DNA from: Terana coerulea
Lineage: Eukaryota > Basidiomycota > Agaricomycetes > Polyporales > Phanerochaetaceae
DNA: 64,000 nt
Direction: 5' to 3'
Assembly (NCBI GenBank): GCA_024811115.1
Contig: JAKOGH010000789.1
Span: forward strand, 1 to 64,000
Positions 11,958 to 24,416 of the stretch are shown here, piece after piece. How positions within the stretch are numbered: position 1 is the stretch's first letter; every line of letters starts with the position of its first letter. Under the pieces are notes generated by a model. It had not been told where the DNA came from, searched no databases, and saw nothing but the letters and a program-made list of their open reading frames with translations. The position numbers and the translations under genes were made by a program.

Positions 11958-13330
11958 TTAAACGACACGAAATAACGTCCCAGCAAGAAGCAGAAGAGCT
12001 AGGACAAGGCCAAACATGGGCACGCTCCCAAGATTACTTTAACAGTTATCAGCGTGGTACGGGTCTCCTAGTTGCTCAAGAACCTTACCTTACATGCATT
12101 ATGGCACCTGAAGTCACTGCGTTCACAACGCTCACTTGCGGTGGGGCTGGCGCACCCGAAGCATTGAACAAACTTCCAGTGCCAAACGGCGGCGTGCCCC
12201 CAAGCGAGCCGTACACGTCGCCCACATAGTTCTGCGCCGGCACGCCCTGCGCAAACGTGGCGTTCCAGCCCTCCAAGATGCCCGAGACGACCTTGATGCC
12301 CGCGAGGTAGATGTTCCGCACGGCCGCGTCGTACCCCGCGCCCTGCCCGTTGAACAGGTTGTCCGCCGCGCTCATGCCCGGCGGCGGCCGGTCGAAGTCG
12401 GACGCGGTGCGCATGAGCACGACGCGCGCGAAGTCGGTGCGCCGCGCGACGTGGCCGCGCAGCAGCGCCGCGAGCACCGCGTTGTCCTCCTGCTGCGTCG
12501 TGCAGTAGCTTGCCGTCCCGTTCGTGAACAGCTTTGTCGTGTTCTCGAACGCCTCCGCGAGCAGCGCGCCCGAGAACCACACGTCCGACGTCGCAGTGTC
12601 GCACCCGATCACGGAGGGCGCGGCAAGTGCGGGCGCAAAGGCCGACGCGTTCGCATACTGCTGGCGGTACGCCTGCGCGGATGCGGAGTCGTTCAGGGCC
12701 GCGGTCGTGGCGAACGCGATGGCGCGCTGGCGGAGCGCGTCGTTAAGCTGGAAGACCTCCGTGCCGTAGACGTAGCCGGGATAGCTGTCTAGCGCCTGCG
12801 CGCCCTGCGGGATGTAGCCCGTCGCGAAGCCGTCCGGCTTCTCGCGCGCGTCGATCTCGTACTGGAGCGCGACCTGCACCGCGAACTGCGCAAAGGTGAC
12901 GGACGCGAGGGTGCCGACTTTCGGTTGATGCCGCCGTCGCCGGCGAGGAGGAAGTACGTCTGCGTGAGGTTGAACTCGGGCGCAAGCACCAGGGCGAGCG
13001 TGCTGATGGCGGCGTTGATTTCGCCCTCGGCCGTGACAAGCTGGCAGACAGAACCGTCTTGCGTGCAGTGGATGTCAGGATACTTGACAGACAGTCCGGG
13101 AAGGGTGATGTTCTGCTCAAGCAGGTTGAACTCCGGTATGCCTAGCCAAGCATCCTGTTCATCATTGTACTACGAACGTCGAACATGAGTCTATAATAGA
13201 GTTCGGATGTCTGGAAACTCACGAAGTCAACGATGAAAACCTTCGGAGATATGACTGCCTGTACACGGGCAAGTGCCGCCAAGGCGCATAGTAAGCCCAG
13301 GAAGACGGCGGGAGATGATAGTGAACGCAT
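11958..13330 (-). CDS. Purine nucleoside permease family protein, copy 2 (NUP-2)
   Basis: NUP family protein with exons 13330-13223, 13169-12089 and 12024-11958. Exon 1 encodes a signal peptide (MRSLSSPAVFLGLLCALAA) followed by SPKVFIVDF. Exon 2 carries the family body: YNDEQDAWLGIPEFNLLEQN, HCTQDGSVCQLVT, VQVALQYEIDAREKP, FENTTKLFTNGT, RTASDFDRPPPGMSAADN and YVGDVYGSLGG. The short last exon encodes a hydrophobic tail (GLVLALLLLAGTLF) that could be a membrane anchor or GPI signal. Exon 2 is 1081 nt against 1082 in NUP-3; the missing base is near 12923 (TTCGG-TTGAT versus TTCGGGCTGAT in NUP-1) and shifts the frame. The family is known from fungi as purine nucleoside transport proteins and is related to the PNP/UDP phosphorylase superfamily. 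The signal peptide indicates secretion or surface location. Confidence 0.8.
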
Positions 13331-15250
13331 CGCTCTTGATAACGAAATGCTAGGCCCAGGAGAGAAACGAGCACGCCACGATGCAGGCCACGAACCCCGC
13401 ACTATAGTCGAGCGGACAGAAGCAAGCAGCACTGGCGTCTGCCACAGCTTCGAGGCGTCTTAAAAGTCCCATAATCACCTTCTTATCCCCATCTTGGGCT
13501 AACCTCATGTGGCCGACTCGGAGGGTCTGGCTGTTCCGAATCGGCCTTGAGGGTGTAAGTAACTGTGATTGACAAGTGAACGAAGTGCATACACACACAC
13601 GCTTGCGTAGTGCTGTACTGACGTTTTTAGCCGGACCCGTCAATGTTGCGTCAATGCTCATGAGCCTTCTGCTACCTTACATGTTCCCGCAACTGGCGGC
13701 ACCCATAGCTCATGCTTTCGTTCACCACCAGTTCCTGCGCTGCATAGCAGAACGTAGCGAGTATACATGCCGCAGGTCAGATATGACAAAGACTCGGATA
13801 CAACAAATAAATCCTGCAAATGGGTCAATAAAGGCCATAAAATAACTCGCAAGTACACTCACTAGGCATCTGGACGAGTTCCTGCCTCGACGCAGTGCGC
13901 CAAGATCCACAAAACACTAGAGCGTCGGGACCATATCCGCCTGTGAAGGCTAAGCAATGATCCTAGATGGCCAGGCAATTGAGCAAAGAGCGGGAGCCGA
14001 CGGCGCGGGGTCAGCAGAGTGCGAGCAGCATCTTGAGTGGTGGAGACGAGACGAAGCAAAATGAAGTACGAATGCCGTGATGTTGACGCAATCGCAGCTG
14101 AGATTCGCATCTTTTTAGGTTTAGTCTATGAGAGGCCAAGATGCCAATGAGTGAATGAAGAGTGGCACGACTTAACCGGTCAGCACAGTTGCGTGGAAGT
14201 ACTGAACAGGTCTGGATGAACTTTCAGCTCCTATTCCACAATATAGTCTGCGCTCACCTGACGAAGAAGCAGCTGAGTTCAATTAAATGCTCAATTGCCC
14301 TTCCATTGAAGCGTCGAAGCTTGAGCTTGCAATTGAGGAACCCAAAAGCTTGGTACAGAATAGGTGGAAGTTTGCTCCCGCGCCGCGCTGCTTCTTGGGT
14401 GGCTGTAGCTCACAGTTACATCGCGGCCGCGGGTGTGTGCAGAGGGTCGCAGGGGAAAGGGTGCATGGGAAAGAGAACAGAACGACCTCGAAATGTATGA
14501 GAGTCATAACCCCGCCCTTCACGTGCTGAGCATCTCGAAGTGCGAGGTTCAGCACGCAGGGCATTCTTTGGGCCCACACATAAACAGCGCAATCCTGGAG
14601 TGTGCAAGTTTTAGTCAGTGATAATATCAAATCGTACAATTGCAACTACTTACAGCAAGTAGCTAGAAACCTTCAGCGATGTCGCGCTGCACACCAGCGG
14701 ACGTTCCCACCCAGAAACAGCGACGACAAAGCCCGTCTACCAAGGGCTCGGCACTCCGCCCAAGTCTGTGCGGGCTATAAATACGCACTAGGCCCTGAAA
14801 CCGTCGCCCGTCCGTTCCAAGCTTCTTTCTCTCAGATGAGTAGGAGGGGCCCACACTCGCGCTTACGAAGGTAGCGTGCTGTGTACCCGTGAGATGGGTC
14901 CCAGGAACCTGTGAGACGGAGATGAGCCTTGACGTGTTCGGGCTTGACAACCACGGGTACGCGGAAGCGGCAGGGCGTAGGGGCGTAACCACACTACGTC
15001 TCCGTTACTGCAGTGCCACTCCGTAGTCCTCATAAGCTGTGCGAGCCCGAAGTGCGCCAACCCGGCGTCACGGTACGTTCCCATAAACGCGGGACAGGCT
15101 GGCAAAGGGACACGTATGACGGTGTGGCGTCGCGTTGTCCCTGCCCGAGGGACCTGGGATCTGGTCGACAGGCAGCCAGAGTCGGCCGAAGCCAGTGTAT
15201 TCCACTTAAGGGCTACACGACTCTCATTTCGAACCCCGTAGAATTACCTA
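13331..15250. other. Gene-poor interval with short repeats
   Basis: Only small ORFs on both strands, none with family features. A short (CA)n run lies near 13590. Around 14521-14560 there is an imperfect hairpin (ctgagcatctcg / gcgaggttcag). Confidence 0.35.
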
Positions 15251-16925
15251 CGGTTGCGTGCACAATACCATGTGAGCAGCCTTTGCGAGCAACGAGACTG
15301 TGTAGCACGCACCAGTTCACATGTCCAGCTTTGTTCCGCCTCATTTCGGTATCTCTCCACGTCTGAATGCCGCGGCCCCGACTAAATATAGTCAGCATCG
15401 AGCCTCGACCAACGCCTTGGCACCCTCTCACGCCCCACGGGGACACGGGGACTTCACCATATGGGGCGTGCTCCCGAGATAGGCATTTGAGATGGACGCA
15501 CTCATGAGAACTGGACCAACGAGTCCTGGGACATGGTTGGGTGGCGGAGACGTGACCGAATGCGAGCGCATACAACGAGAATATCGGAAACGACGCGTAG
15601 CTCTAGGGATGTGTGGATTTGATAGTAAAGTACATTACATGAGCAAGGGTGGCACCTGAGGATTCGCCGGTAAGCACTTCGACGAAATGAACAAAATTGA
15701 ACGTTACTCACCATAATCTCATGCCAAACGTTACGTTGTTCCGCTCCTTTCTGCCTCTCTCCGTGGTTAACTGTCTCCATCCCGCGTGACGTTGTCGACA
15801 TGGAGTACACGAGTTTGACTATCCCACTCCATCCCACGCTCCTATGGAGACGCGGAAGCCGTAGCTGGTGGTTGTCGTCGTGTGGACCGTGTCCCTGAAA
15901 TGGATGGTGGAAAAGTGTGCCATAAACGAGAGGGCGTGACGGTGTCAGGTTGGCGGTGCAGAAACGATAGAGTGCAAAAGTGTATGGCGGGACGGTTGCA
16001 CGAGAAGTGCAGCTCGGTATATGCGTGCACTTCACAACACGTTTGGTAGCATTGAAAGGACTCTATATATCTAAGACTACTTCACTTAGCATGAAGGCAA
16101 GATAGATAGACCATATGCCACTCACTGCGCTCCCATGTCAGGCACCATTCCGCCTCATTTCGGTACCTCTCCACGTCCCCATGTCTCGAATCCCGCGTTG
16201 CTATAGTCAAAGGGAGGCATTTCCGACAGTGTCCATCAGTTCGTGTCCGGCGCTTTGGTACGCTCCCACAGTCGTGTAGAGGACGCGAAGACTTTGTTGC
16301 CACAACGGATGTGTGAACCGTATTGGGACAGAGTGCTGCAGGTCGGGATCTTCGCACTGGGTCATATGAGCCGCAGTGAAGTAAAGTGAAAGGTTCTTGC
16401 TTGATGCACTGTGACTGCAACGCTTTGGGCGGGGTCAACAAATGCCGTGCAGAGTACTAGTATGTTCTCAACTCACCTGTTCACATGTCATACACGGTTC
16501 CGCCACACCTCGGTCCACCGCTCTCTGCCCTCGCCATCGACTCCGACTAGATTTAACAAAGTCAATTCGTCCAGCCCGTCGGGACGATCTCACGGTCGTG
16601 TGCCGCCATCGAAGCCGCCGTTCGCCACAAAGACTCCTGCAGAAGCGGACGAGGGGAGAAGATTGGGTAGATGTGGCCTTGAGGCTTGGTTGCACGCCTG
16701 CTTCAGACGGGAAGGAGTAGATGAACCGATGCCAGTTGTGGTATGTGGTGTAGAATCGGATCCTGGGCTGGAAAGTTGTGACGTCGAGCGTTGCGAAACG
16801 GCGCGTCCTCTTGCAAATAAGAATAAGAGAATTTGAGAGCCGGGTCGCTAGCTTTCCCCGCGATCACGAGGAGATCTTGGTTTACTTCAAGGCCCAATCA
16901 GGCGTTCTCCGCCATTTGCGTTACA
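15250..16925. repeat. Dispersed repeat element C, left copy
   Basis: About 1.7 kb that recurs in reverse orientation at 31925-33560. Shared strings include catgtcatacac near 16486 (complement near 32390) and gtagcacgcacc near 15301 (complement near 33545). Inside the element a smaller motif, ttccgcctcatttcggta, is found near 15335 and 16150, with a diverged version near 16500, so the element has internal repeats. No transposase, reverse transcriptase or clear terminal repeats are visible. ORFs in it are not conserved between the copies. Confidence 0.7.
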
Positions 16926-18368
16926 GACAAAATGCCTATGGCGGAGTACGCATTCTGCCAGAAGTGAATCATGGGCTCTTGCAAGGTTTGAGTTCGTGAG
17001 GTGGAGGCCATACAGAGAGTTTGCGCGAGAGAAGGTTCCACAGTCCACAGAACGAAGGTAATTATAACCATGGTCGATATGGTCATATTGAAGACGCATG
17101 CCAAACCTTACGGAAAGTGGTGGGAAAGAGGGAGGACTAGCTGCACAGCTGAGTAAGGCTGCGCATTCCCACGCCCCGTCAAAAGCGGCGCTGGCGACCC
17201 AAGACCGAGGTCTCGGAACGCGGTGCGCTCGCAGACGGGACGCCGCTCAGCGCTGTGATGCTGTCATCGAGTCAAGAGGCAGTCGCCGGCGGGAGGCACG
17301 CGCCTGTATCAGCGGGGCCGTCGTGGCGCTGCGCCCGCCTAAAGGCGCTGCGAAGAACGGCCCCACCGCCCTCAATTGCGCGTATCTTCTGCAATGTCCG
17401 TCTGTGCGCCTTCACGCATGCCATGTGCCGTCATCTCTTGTTCGCTGCACGCATCGCGAACAGCCAGAGCGCATCCGCCATCGGACGGGGCTGTCACCGC
17501 CCACCGTCAGCTGGTCCCCGCTTTTTCTCATCTTCGCTCAGAGAGGCAGGCAGGGCCCCAGATGCGGGAGCGTGGGTCCGGGCAGCGGGGGCCGCCATGA
17601 GGCGCATGATGCATTTCTTGGGTTCTTGGGCAGTCCGTTTGTTGGTCGGACCTGCGCGTGTGTGACGAAGATGCCTTGTGCGGCCGCTCTACAAGGGGCG
17701 GTGGGCTGGCGGTGATTGGACTCGGTTTCTGGGACCAATCACAGGGCGGGATGGAAAAGGGGGCGAAGTTAGGGCTCGGGGATGCGTATGTGGGCCCGAT
17801 AGGGGAGGCCCGGGGGATTGGGTCGGCTGAGCGCACGCGCTTGGACCCTGTCGCCCGGCGTTTGTCCGTCCCTGCTTGTTGTTCTCCCCGCCCCTCTCTC
17901 TGCGAGTCACCTCTACTGCGCACCTACAAGTTAAACCACCACTTTCTCCTCCCTCCTCTCTCCATCTCTCGCAGCAGAAGAGCTCTCAGCATCACTCGCA
18001 TCTGCATCACAATCACGGCCTTTGGGCTGATCGTGATACAGACCCTCGGTGACGCCACGGGGACCCCAGTCCGTGGACCTGGCTCCGTTATCCGCAGGCG
18101 CCTCACCGCAAACGTCGTTAGTTGGCGCCGGGTTCTGGGAAACCAGCTGGGCACGAAGCCGCACCGCCCAGGAGAGACGGTCTGCCCGCGTCGACGAGCA
18201 CGCCTGCCCGCCCGCGTGCCCAGCGATCTGCGATAGCCTTTTCTCTCGTCCCAATTTTGTCCAGCCCCCGATTCCCCATCTCTCCTTGTCTTCTCCCACC
18301 ACCACCGCGGCCGCCGCACCAGCACCACCTTCGCCAGGACGAGCAACGCAGGACGAGCAGACGGCGGG
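16926..18368 (+). other. GC-rich upstream and 5' leader region of the velvet gene
   Basis: Several overlapping ORFs on both strands (for example 17098-17715 and 17528-17923) are Pro/Arg/Ser-rich products of high GC and show no domain. From about 17935 the sequence becomes rich in C and T (cctccctcctctctcc), as is usual for fungal leaders, up to the ATG at 18369. Promoter and leader, possibly with a leader intron, is the best description. Confidence 0.4.
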
Positions 18369-21300
18369 ATGGACGACGAGCAGCCGCAGTTTGTGCACAA
18401 CACGCTGTCGACGGAGCACTATGACAGGGAGAATCTGTGAGTGTCGCTGTTCTGTGTCGCGCGGAGAGTGACAGAGTGTTGGAGAGCGCGAACCGAATCC
18501 ATGTCTTTGGGTTGCTCCCCAGGCTTTTCTATCATGCACGCAATGCGTGCGTTCCCACCTCCCCCCCTTGTGCCCAACTCTCGTTCCTCAGGCGAGCAGG
18601 AAATATACATAGGCCGGGGCTGTCCCTCGCAACGACTATACCGTATACACCCCCGCCCTCCACCTCGCTGCTCTCCGCGCCGTCGTCAACGCCGCAACGC
18701 TTTCTCTTGCTATTATTGGGTCCCGTTAAAGACATACATAACTGACTATGCGCGTGTACGATCCTAGGGAGTACGAGCTCACCGTCCGCCAGGAGCCAAA
18801 GCAGGCTCGGATGTGCGGCGTAGGCGGCAAAGGTGCCTCTTTTCGACGCTCTTCCTACGTCCTATCACTGACAAACACTTGGCCTCTCTCTCCATCTGAA
18901 TGTCGTCACTTCCACCGTTCTTTGCACACCCGATATGCGACATTTTGACCGCTGTCTTCCCTCAACGACGAAAATTCAATCCCAATCGTCTCTCCCGAAC
19001 ATTGCGCATACATCTATCCAGCCGACCGCCGCCCCATCGACCCGCCCCCAATTGTACAATTGCGCGTCATCGACCGCTCGACGCGGCGTGAGACAAGCAT
19101 CACTGCGCCCCACACCGAAGCAGTAACAATAACGATGACGAAGGAGGAGAAAGTCGAGACAGTTCACCTGGTGAGTGTTTACAGTTTATTTACTCGCCTT
19201 TCATTGGTTCCGCCCGGAATTGTGCGCATATACCCATCTTTCCACCAATATCCACCTCCGTCTATCATTACGCCTGCTGTCCTGATCTACTGTTGCATAC
19301 CCATCTGTATGACCCTTGTGAGCAAAACCGACTCATGTCTTTTGTCGCTTGCAGGTGCCGGCCCGTCTGGTCAGAGCCAAAGCTATCTTCAAAACCCATA
19401 CTATTTCATGTTCGCCGCACTGGCGAAACCAGACGAAGACACCGAGCTGCACTGGCTGAAAGACGGCAAAACACGGTGTACGACCGGCTCGGTCGTCTCC
19501 TCCCTATACCATTTGAAAGATGCGGAGAACTCGAACGAAGACGCCGGGTTCTTCGTCTTCCCCGACCTAAGCGTCAGGACAGAGGGCAGCTATAGATTGA
19601 AGCTCGAGTCTGTTTGAGGTCGTTGGGTGCGTAACGTCTGCAATGGGGCCTATCGAATACAAACCGGCTGATAGTCGTTCACTAGGTCGAACGTCTACCA
19701 CTGCAAGTCCATATTCTCGGCACCCTTCTACGTGTACACCGCAAAGAAATTCCCTGGCATGGAAGGTCCGTCTCCCTCCACGTCGCTTTCCGCGGTCCGC
19801 CCTGACACTTCGTTGGCAGAGTCGACGCCGCTCTCGTGCTCGCTCGCGGACCAGGGCATCAAGATTCGCATCCGCAAGGACATCCGTGTGCGCAAGCGGC
19901 CGACGAACAGCGACGCGCCCACTCCGCTCCCGATGCCGCTCCCCGTCCCGCTAGGCCCCGTACCTGGCACAGCGAACACACCCGGCGGGATCGCCGTCGG
20001 CCTTGGACCCGCTCCCGTCGCACTGGGCCCGGTGCCAGGCGCGAGCAATGCGCCTGGGCAGACGGTGTTCCCCAGCTCTTCAGGCCCGCCGGTCAGGCTG
20101 GACCCAGTCGACCATGACATGGACGACGACAGGGACAGGGGGCGCGAGTCGTACGACCGGGAACGCGAACGGGACGCGAGAGACCGGGAGCGGGAGAGGG
20201 AAAGAGACCGGGAGCGCGAGCGTGAACGGGATAGGGAGGAGGAGAGAAGGCGGCAGACGCCGTCTGACAGGAGGGGCAGCGTGCGGCGGGACAGCACGTC
20301 GGACCGTGCGGTCAAGCGTGCGCGGGACGACACCTACCCACCGCCCTCGTCCGAGCTCGGCGAGTCGAGCTCCAATGGAGCCATGCATTCGTCGCCTCAA
20401 CCTCTGCACGCGTCGCACCCACCGTACCCACCGCATCCGCAGCATTCTCAGCAGCCCCAGCAGACGTGGCCGCCGATCGACCCGGCGTTGACAGCCCCGC
20501 CGTCTGCAAGCCATCCACCGCCGCCCCCTCCTACGCATGACACGCATGCGCCGCATCATTATGCACCGTACGACAGTCGGTACCCGCCGCCCCACCGCCG
20601 CCGCAGCAACATCCCTCTGCGCCGCACTACGCGGGCTACGACCAGCCGCCGCCGCATACCGCACACTCCTCCGGACCGCCGCCGCCGCCTCCCCACGCAT
20701 CGCAGCACCCGTCGCAGCACCCACCGCCACCGCCTCCCGGACAGTGGGGCCAGCCGCAGCAGGTGCACCCCGGGTACTCGCAGCACGTCCCGCCGCCACC
20801 GCCGCCGTCCCAGCCCGGGGCGCCGCCCGCGCACCAGCAGTACGCAAGCTACCCGCCGCCCCCGCCCGTGCCCGGGCAGCCGGCGCAGGGCGCGTGGGGC
20901 GCGGTTCCCCCGCAGCAACGCTATGACTATGCGCACCACTACCCGCCGCCGCCTCCTCCGGGCCAGGCGCATCCGTCCCAACACGCGCAGCAGCACCGCC
21001 ACCACCACCGCGGTATGATTATGGTGGTGCGTACCCTGCGCACCAGCCCCCACCCCAGCAGTACGGTGCGCCTGCCGGTGGGTACTACGACCACCCGCCG
21101 CCGCCTCCACCCCCTGGCGCGCATCCGAGCCAGCACCCGAGCCAACACCCGGGTCAGCATCCGAGCCAGCACCATGCGCCTCCGCCTCCACCGGGGTACC
21201 ATGCGCAGGGGCACCAGCAGCACCCTGGACAGCAGACGACGCCCCCGCCCCCGCCAGCGATGTATGACAGCTACGGGGCGTACCAGGGTCGGTACCCACC

Positions 21301-22087
21301 ACCGCAGCCGGGCCCGCCGAGCCAGCACCCGAGCCAACATCCCGCGCAGCATCCCGCACACCCGAGCCAGCATGCCAGCCAGCACCCGTCGCAGGGGCAC
21401 TACCAGTATGGCGGGCCGCCACCACCACCCCCACCAGGCACACATCCGTCCAGTTCGAGTGCAAGCGGGCCGCCACCACCCACGCGCCAGGGCTCCGCGC
21501 AGCAGGGTAGTCCGCAGGGCAGCCGCTACCAGCTGAGCACACCGCCAGGCACGGCGGGGCAGGCGTTCAGCGGGTACCCCGGCGCGCCGGCCGCGGCGCC
21601 GCCGTCGCTCGGCGGCGTGGGCACCGTGCTGCTCGAGCAGGGCGCGACGACGGCGACGAGCGTCGCGACCGCAGGCGCGGGCAGCGTGCCGAGTGCCGGC
21701 GGCGCGACCGGGCACGGGTGGAGCGGGGCACCGTTCGCGGGCGCGCCGAGCCTACATGCCGCGAGCTGGGGCACGCCCGCGCCCGAGCATGCGCCGCACG
21801 GCGCACACGCGCCCCCGCCGGCGCACCACGGCGGCCACTATGCGCCGGGGCGCGAGGCGTACGGGCGCGAGGCGTACGGTGGGCGGGATGGGTATGGCGC
21901 GCGTGAGGCGTATGGCGGGCGGGACGGATACGAGCGCGAGTATGGGCGGGAGTACGGCGGGCGGGGCAGCGGGCTCACGCTCGCGCCGCTCCGGAGCGCG
22001 ACGCCGCCGAGTGCGAGCGCGCGCGGCGAGGGCGGGGGCGCGAAGAAGAACCCGCTGAGCATTGGAAGCATTATCGACGACGCGTAG
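18369..22087 (+). CDS. Velvet-domain transcriptional regulator with long Pro/His/Gln-rich tail
   Basis: Exons are 18369-18436, 18768-18832, 19022-19170, 19375-19626, 19686-19765 and 19820-22087. The velvet domain runs from ELTVRQEPKQARMCGVG through DRRPIDPPPIVQLRVID, LQNPYYFMFAALAK, RCTTGSVVSSLYHLKD, GFFVFPDLSVRTEGSYRLKL, SIFSAPFYVYTAKKFPGM and STPLSCSLADQGIKIRIRKD, ending in the basic NLS-like RIRKDIRVRKRP. Velvet proteins are fungal DNA-binding regulators of development, sporulation and secondary metabolism; VosA/VelB-like affinity is likely. A charged Arg/Glu repeat follows, then more than 500 residues of Pro/His/Gln/Gly-rich disorder. The coding frame needs three single-base corrections: an extra G at 19606 (inside SLFEVVG), one missing C near 20590 and one missing base near 21010. 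With these the length is exactly 961 codons including the stop. The 54-nt intron 19766-19819 is open in frame if retained. Confidence 0.92.
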
Positions 22088-23383
22088 CTTCCGCGGCCTT
22101 TCTCGCCTGCTCGCTTTTCTCTACCACACGTGTTGCTGGTCCTCGCCCTCGCCCGCTGCTGTTGCTCCTTGACTCTCCTTTTCTCCTCACACTTTCATTG
22201 ATTCTGTATCTTTCATCTTGTGTTTTCCCGCTGTGACAATGCCATCCAGGTTATGCGCTGTGGATATCTTACATACCACGACGGCAAAAATGTAGTATAT
22301 GTAGAGTGTCGGTGTTGTGACTAGCTGAGATGTATCGCTGGCTAAATTTGTACTCAGTACACACCCAGGACTGTATAAGCTCGCCAACAGTGCCGGAGGG
22401 AGACTCGGAGGAGGCCCGAATCCTTGCAGCCGCTGCGCAGTCCATTGGGCTTCGCAGCGTTGTGGGCAGATGGCAGTTCTAACCTCTCGGACACTTGCCC
22501 AACTCGACCTGCTGGCGTCGGTCACATAGACGCTTCGGCGGCTTGGTGGCGGCGCGTCTTTGTGTTCTTCTCCGAATCCCCTTTCGTTTCTAAATAGTAA
22601 AAATACACTTGATGTAATAGATTGACGTGAGGAGTTCGTATTTTGTATTCTATTTAAACTCCAGTCTGCGCAACATCGAGACTTTGAAAGTGGGATGTAC
22701 AGTGATCAACCGAGATCTCGGCTGGTGAAGCCAAACGCTGTCCTGCGGGCTCATTTCTTCGCCAAATAGCGAGATTAGGTGCTCTATGGAACACTAAACA
22801 TGTGATCTGTAAGATAAAAAAATTCATAATTTTAAACCATGTAATACGTGTTCTACAGGGTGTAGAGTTCGATGAGTGCTAAGCGCCCTTTCACTAGGAT
22901 CTTGGCAGGTACTCTTGTTGTTAGCTCACAGAGTGTTTCCCTGCTCGTATTGAGGAAATCAAATACTGGCAATAACTTCATTGGATAGTTTTTAATCTGT
23001 CTGCCATGTATACTCATATCATTTACTTCAGGATAGGTATAGGTACGATGAACATGAAATCATGCTTGGGCGCCAGGACGCCAGCTTCCAAATCCAGTGA
23101 TTCCATGATAACTGCAACTTGTCGAATTTATTGCGAAAGCACAACATACTGTGGGCAGTTACAATACTACAGGCAGCAAGCTATAGCTAATGCGCCTGCT
23201 TCTATCTTATTTTATTTTGGAAATACCGACGTGCTGTGGTACAGGAGCCGTTCTGCCGAGATCCCCATGCTGCCAAGTAGGTGATAAGATACTGTATCTA
23301 GCTGAAGTACGTCGGCAGAATGAACGCAAGTTTCTGCCTGTCCTCGTCTTTCTGTTTTTCTGATCTGGGCATGATGGAAAACT
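22088..23383. other. Intergenic region after the velvet gene
   Basis: About 1.3 kb, AT-richer than its flanks. It begins with the T-rich 3' region of the velvet gene. No ORF with support is seen on either strand, and no repeat or RNA gene was recognised. Confidence 0.5.
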
Positions 23384-24416
23384 TCATCGCTCCAACCTGC
23401 TCGGTGAGAACATCCCCTCAGCTGCGGCTTTGTGAAGCTCGTCAAGGATGGTCTCCGCGATGGTTCTCGAGAGTGTGGCGTTTGTTTGCAGGACTTTGAG
23501 CATCATCAGCGGTTACACCAGCCCTTCCTCTCGCCATGAGTCGTAGTCGGTGGATGTGGCAATCAACGCATAACTGAAGAATTTACTGTGAGTACAGTAC
23601 CGTCCGTAAGGAATACGACGACATACCCGAGCTCAGCCTCCCTAGCCAGCTTTGCTTCAGGCAGCACGCTCATGTTAATTATGTCTCCGCCCCATGCACG
23701 ATACATCTTGCTTTCAGCCCTCGTCGAAAACTGCGGACCTTCCATGCAGACGACGCACTTGCCAGTGTGCAGTTTAGCACCGTTTCCCTTCGCAGTCACA
23801 ACCTCGGAGACACGCTTTTCCAACCAGTCCACAAGCTTGTTGCTGAACGGATCGCCGAAGGAGGCATGCGCGACGACGGTGGTCTCTTCAAAGAAACTGG
23901 CTGGACGGACGCCCTTGGTGCGGTCGATAATCTGCTTCGGAAGGACGAAGTCGCTAGGGAAATATCTCTTCGCGAAGGGAGCCCACGGCGGAGAACGCCA
24001 AGATGGCTCGTACGCCGAGGGACTTCAGCGCAGCGATGTTTGCGCGTGCGGGCACAGCGGATGGGTTGATGGTGTGACCGACACCGTGGCGCGCCAAAAG
24101 GCTACTTGAGTACCCGAAGGCAGAGCAGCGATGGTGATAGGAGAACTTGGGAATCCCCAGGGCTGTGGACAATAGTTCAGTGAAATTCGATGAGCGCGAA
24201 CTTTGTGCTTACTGTCTCAGGATTCACATGCTTTCTACCAGCACAGTTAATTTGGAGCAATTTCAGGTAGAGCTTGCACGACGTTACATAAATGTAAGAT
24301 TGTCAAGGTGGTACAGGCCGCTTCCACCGATGACACCGACAAGGACTGAAAGAGACACATTTAGACATGACGATGGCGAGCGAACATGTAGCTCACCCTT
24401 GCTTTCTTCAGCCATC
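23384..24416 (-). CDS. MEU1: S-methyl-5'-thioadenosine phosphorylase (MTAP)
   Basis: MTAP cleaves 5'-methylthioadenosine with phosphate to adenine and methylthioribose-1-phosphate, the first step of methionine salvage and a source of adenine. The start MAEESK at 24416 is followed by an intron (GTGAGC to TTTCAG), then [19 protein letters not shown] with the phosphate-binding GGSGLY. A further intron precedes [15 protein letters not shown]. The main body has [57 protein letters not shown], the substrate motif [20 protein letters not shown] and [20 protein letters not shown]. The C-terminus runs [17 protein letters not shown] and ends FSPSRLER. Two defects are seen: one T missing in the T-run near 24095 (VAFLARHG), and an in-frame TAA at 23513-23515 inside [12 protein letters not shown], where small indels probably explain it. 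MEU1 is the yeast orthologue name. Confidence 0.93.

Noticed and set aside
17098..17923. Overlapping ORFs of 130-205 codons on both strands upstream of velvet
   Set aside because: All are high-GC, Pro/Arg/Ser-rich and mutually overlapping, with no domain; promoter and leader sequence explains the region better.
20080..21715. Long minus-strand ORFs of 255-327 codons
   Set aside because: They are antisense to the Pro/His/Gln-rich velvet tail; the repetitive GC-rich sequence keeps all frames open.
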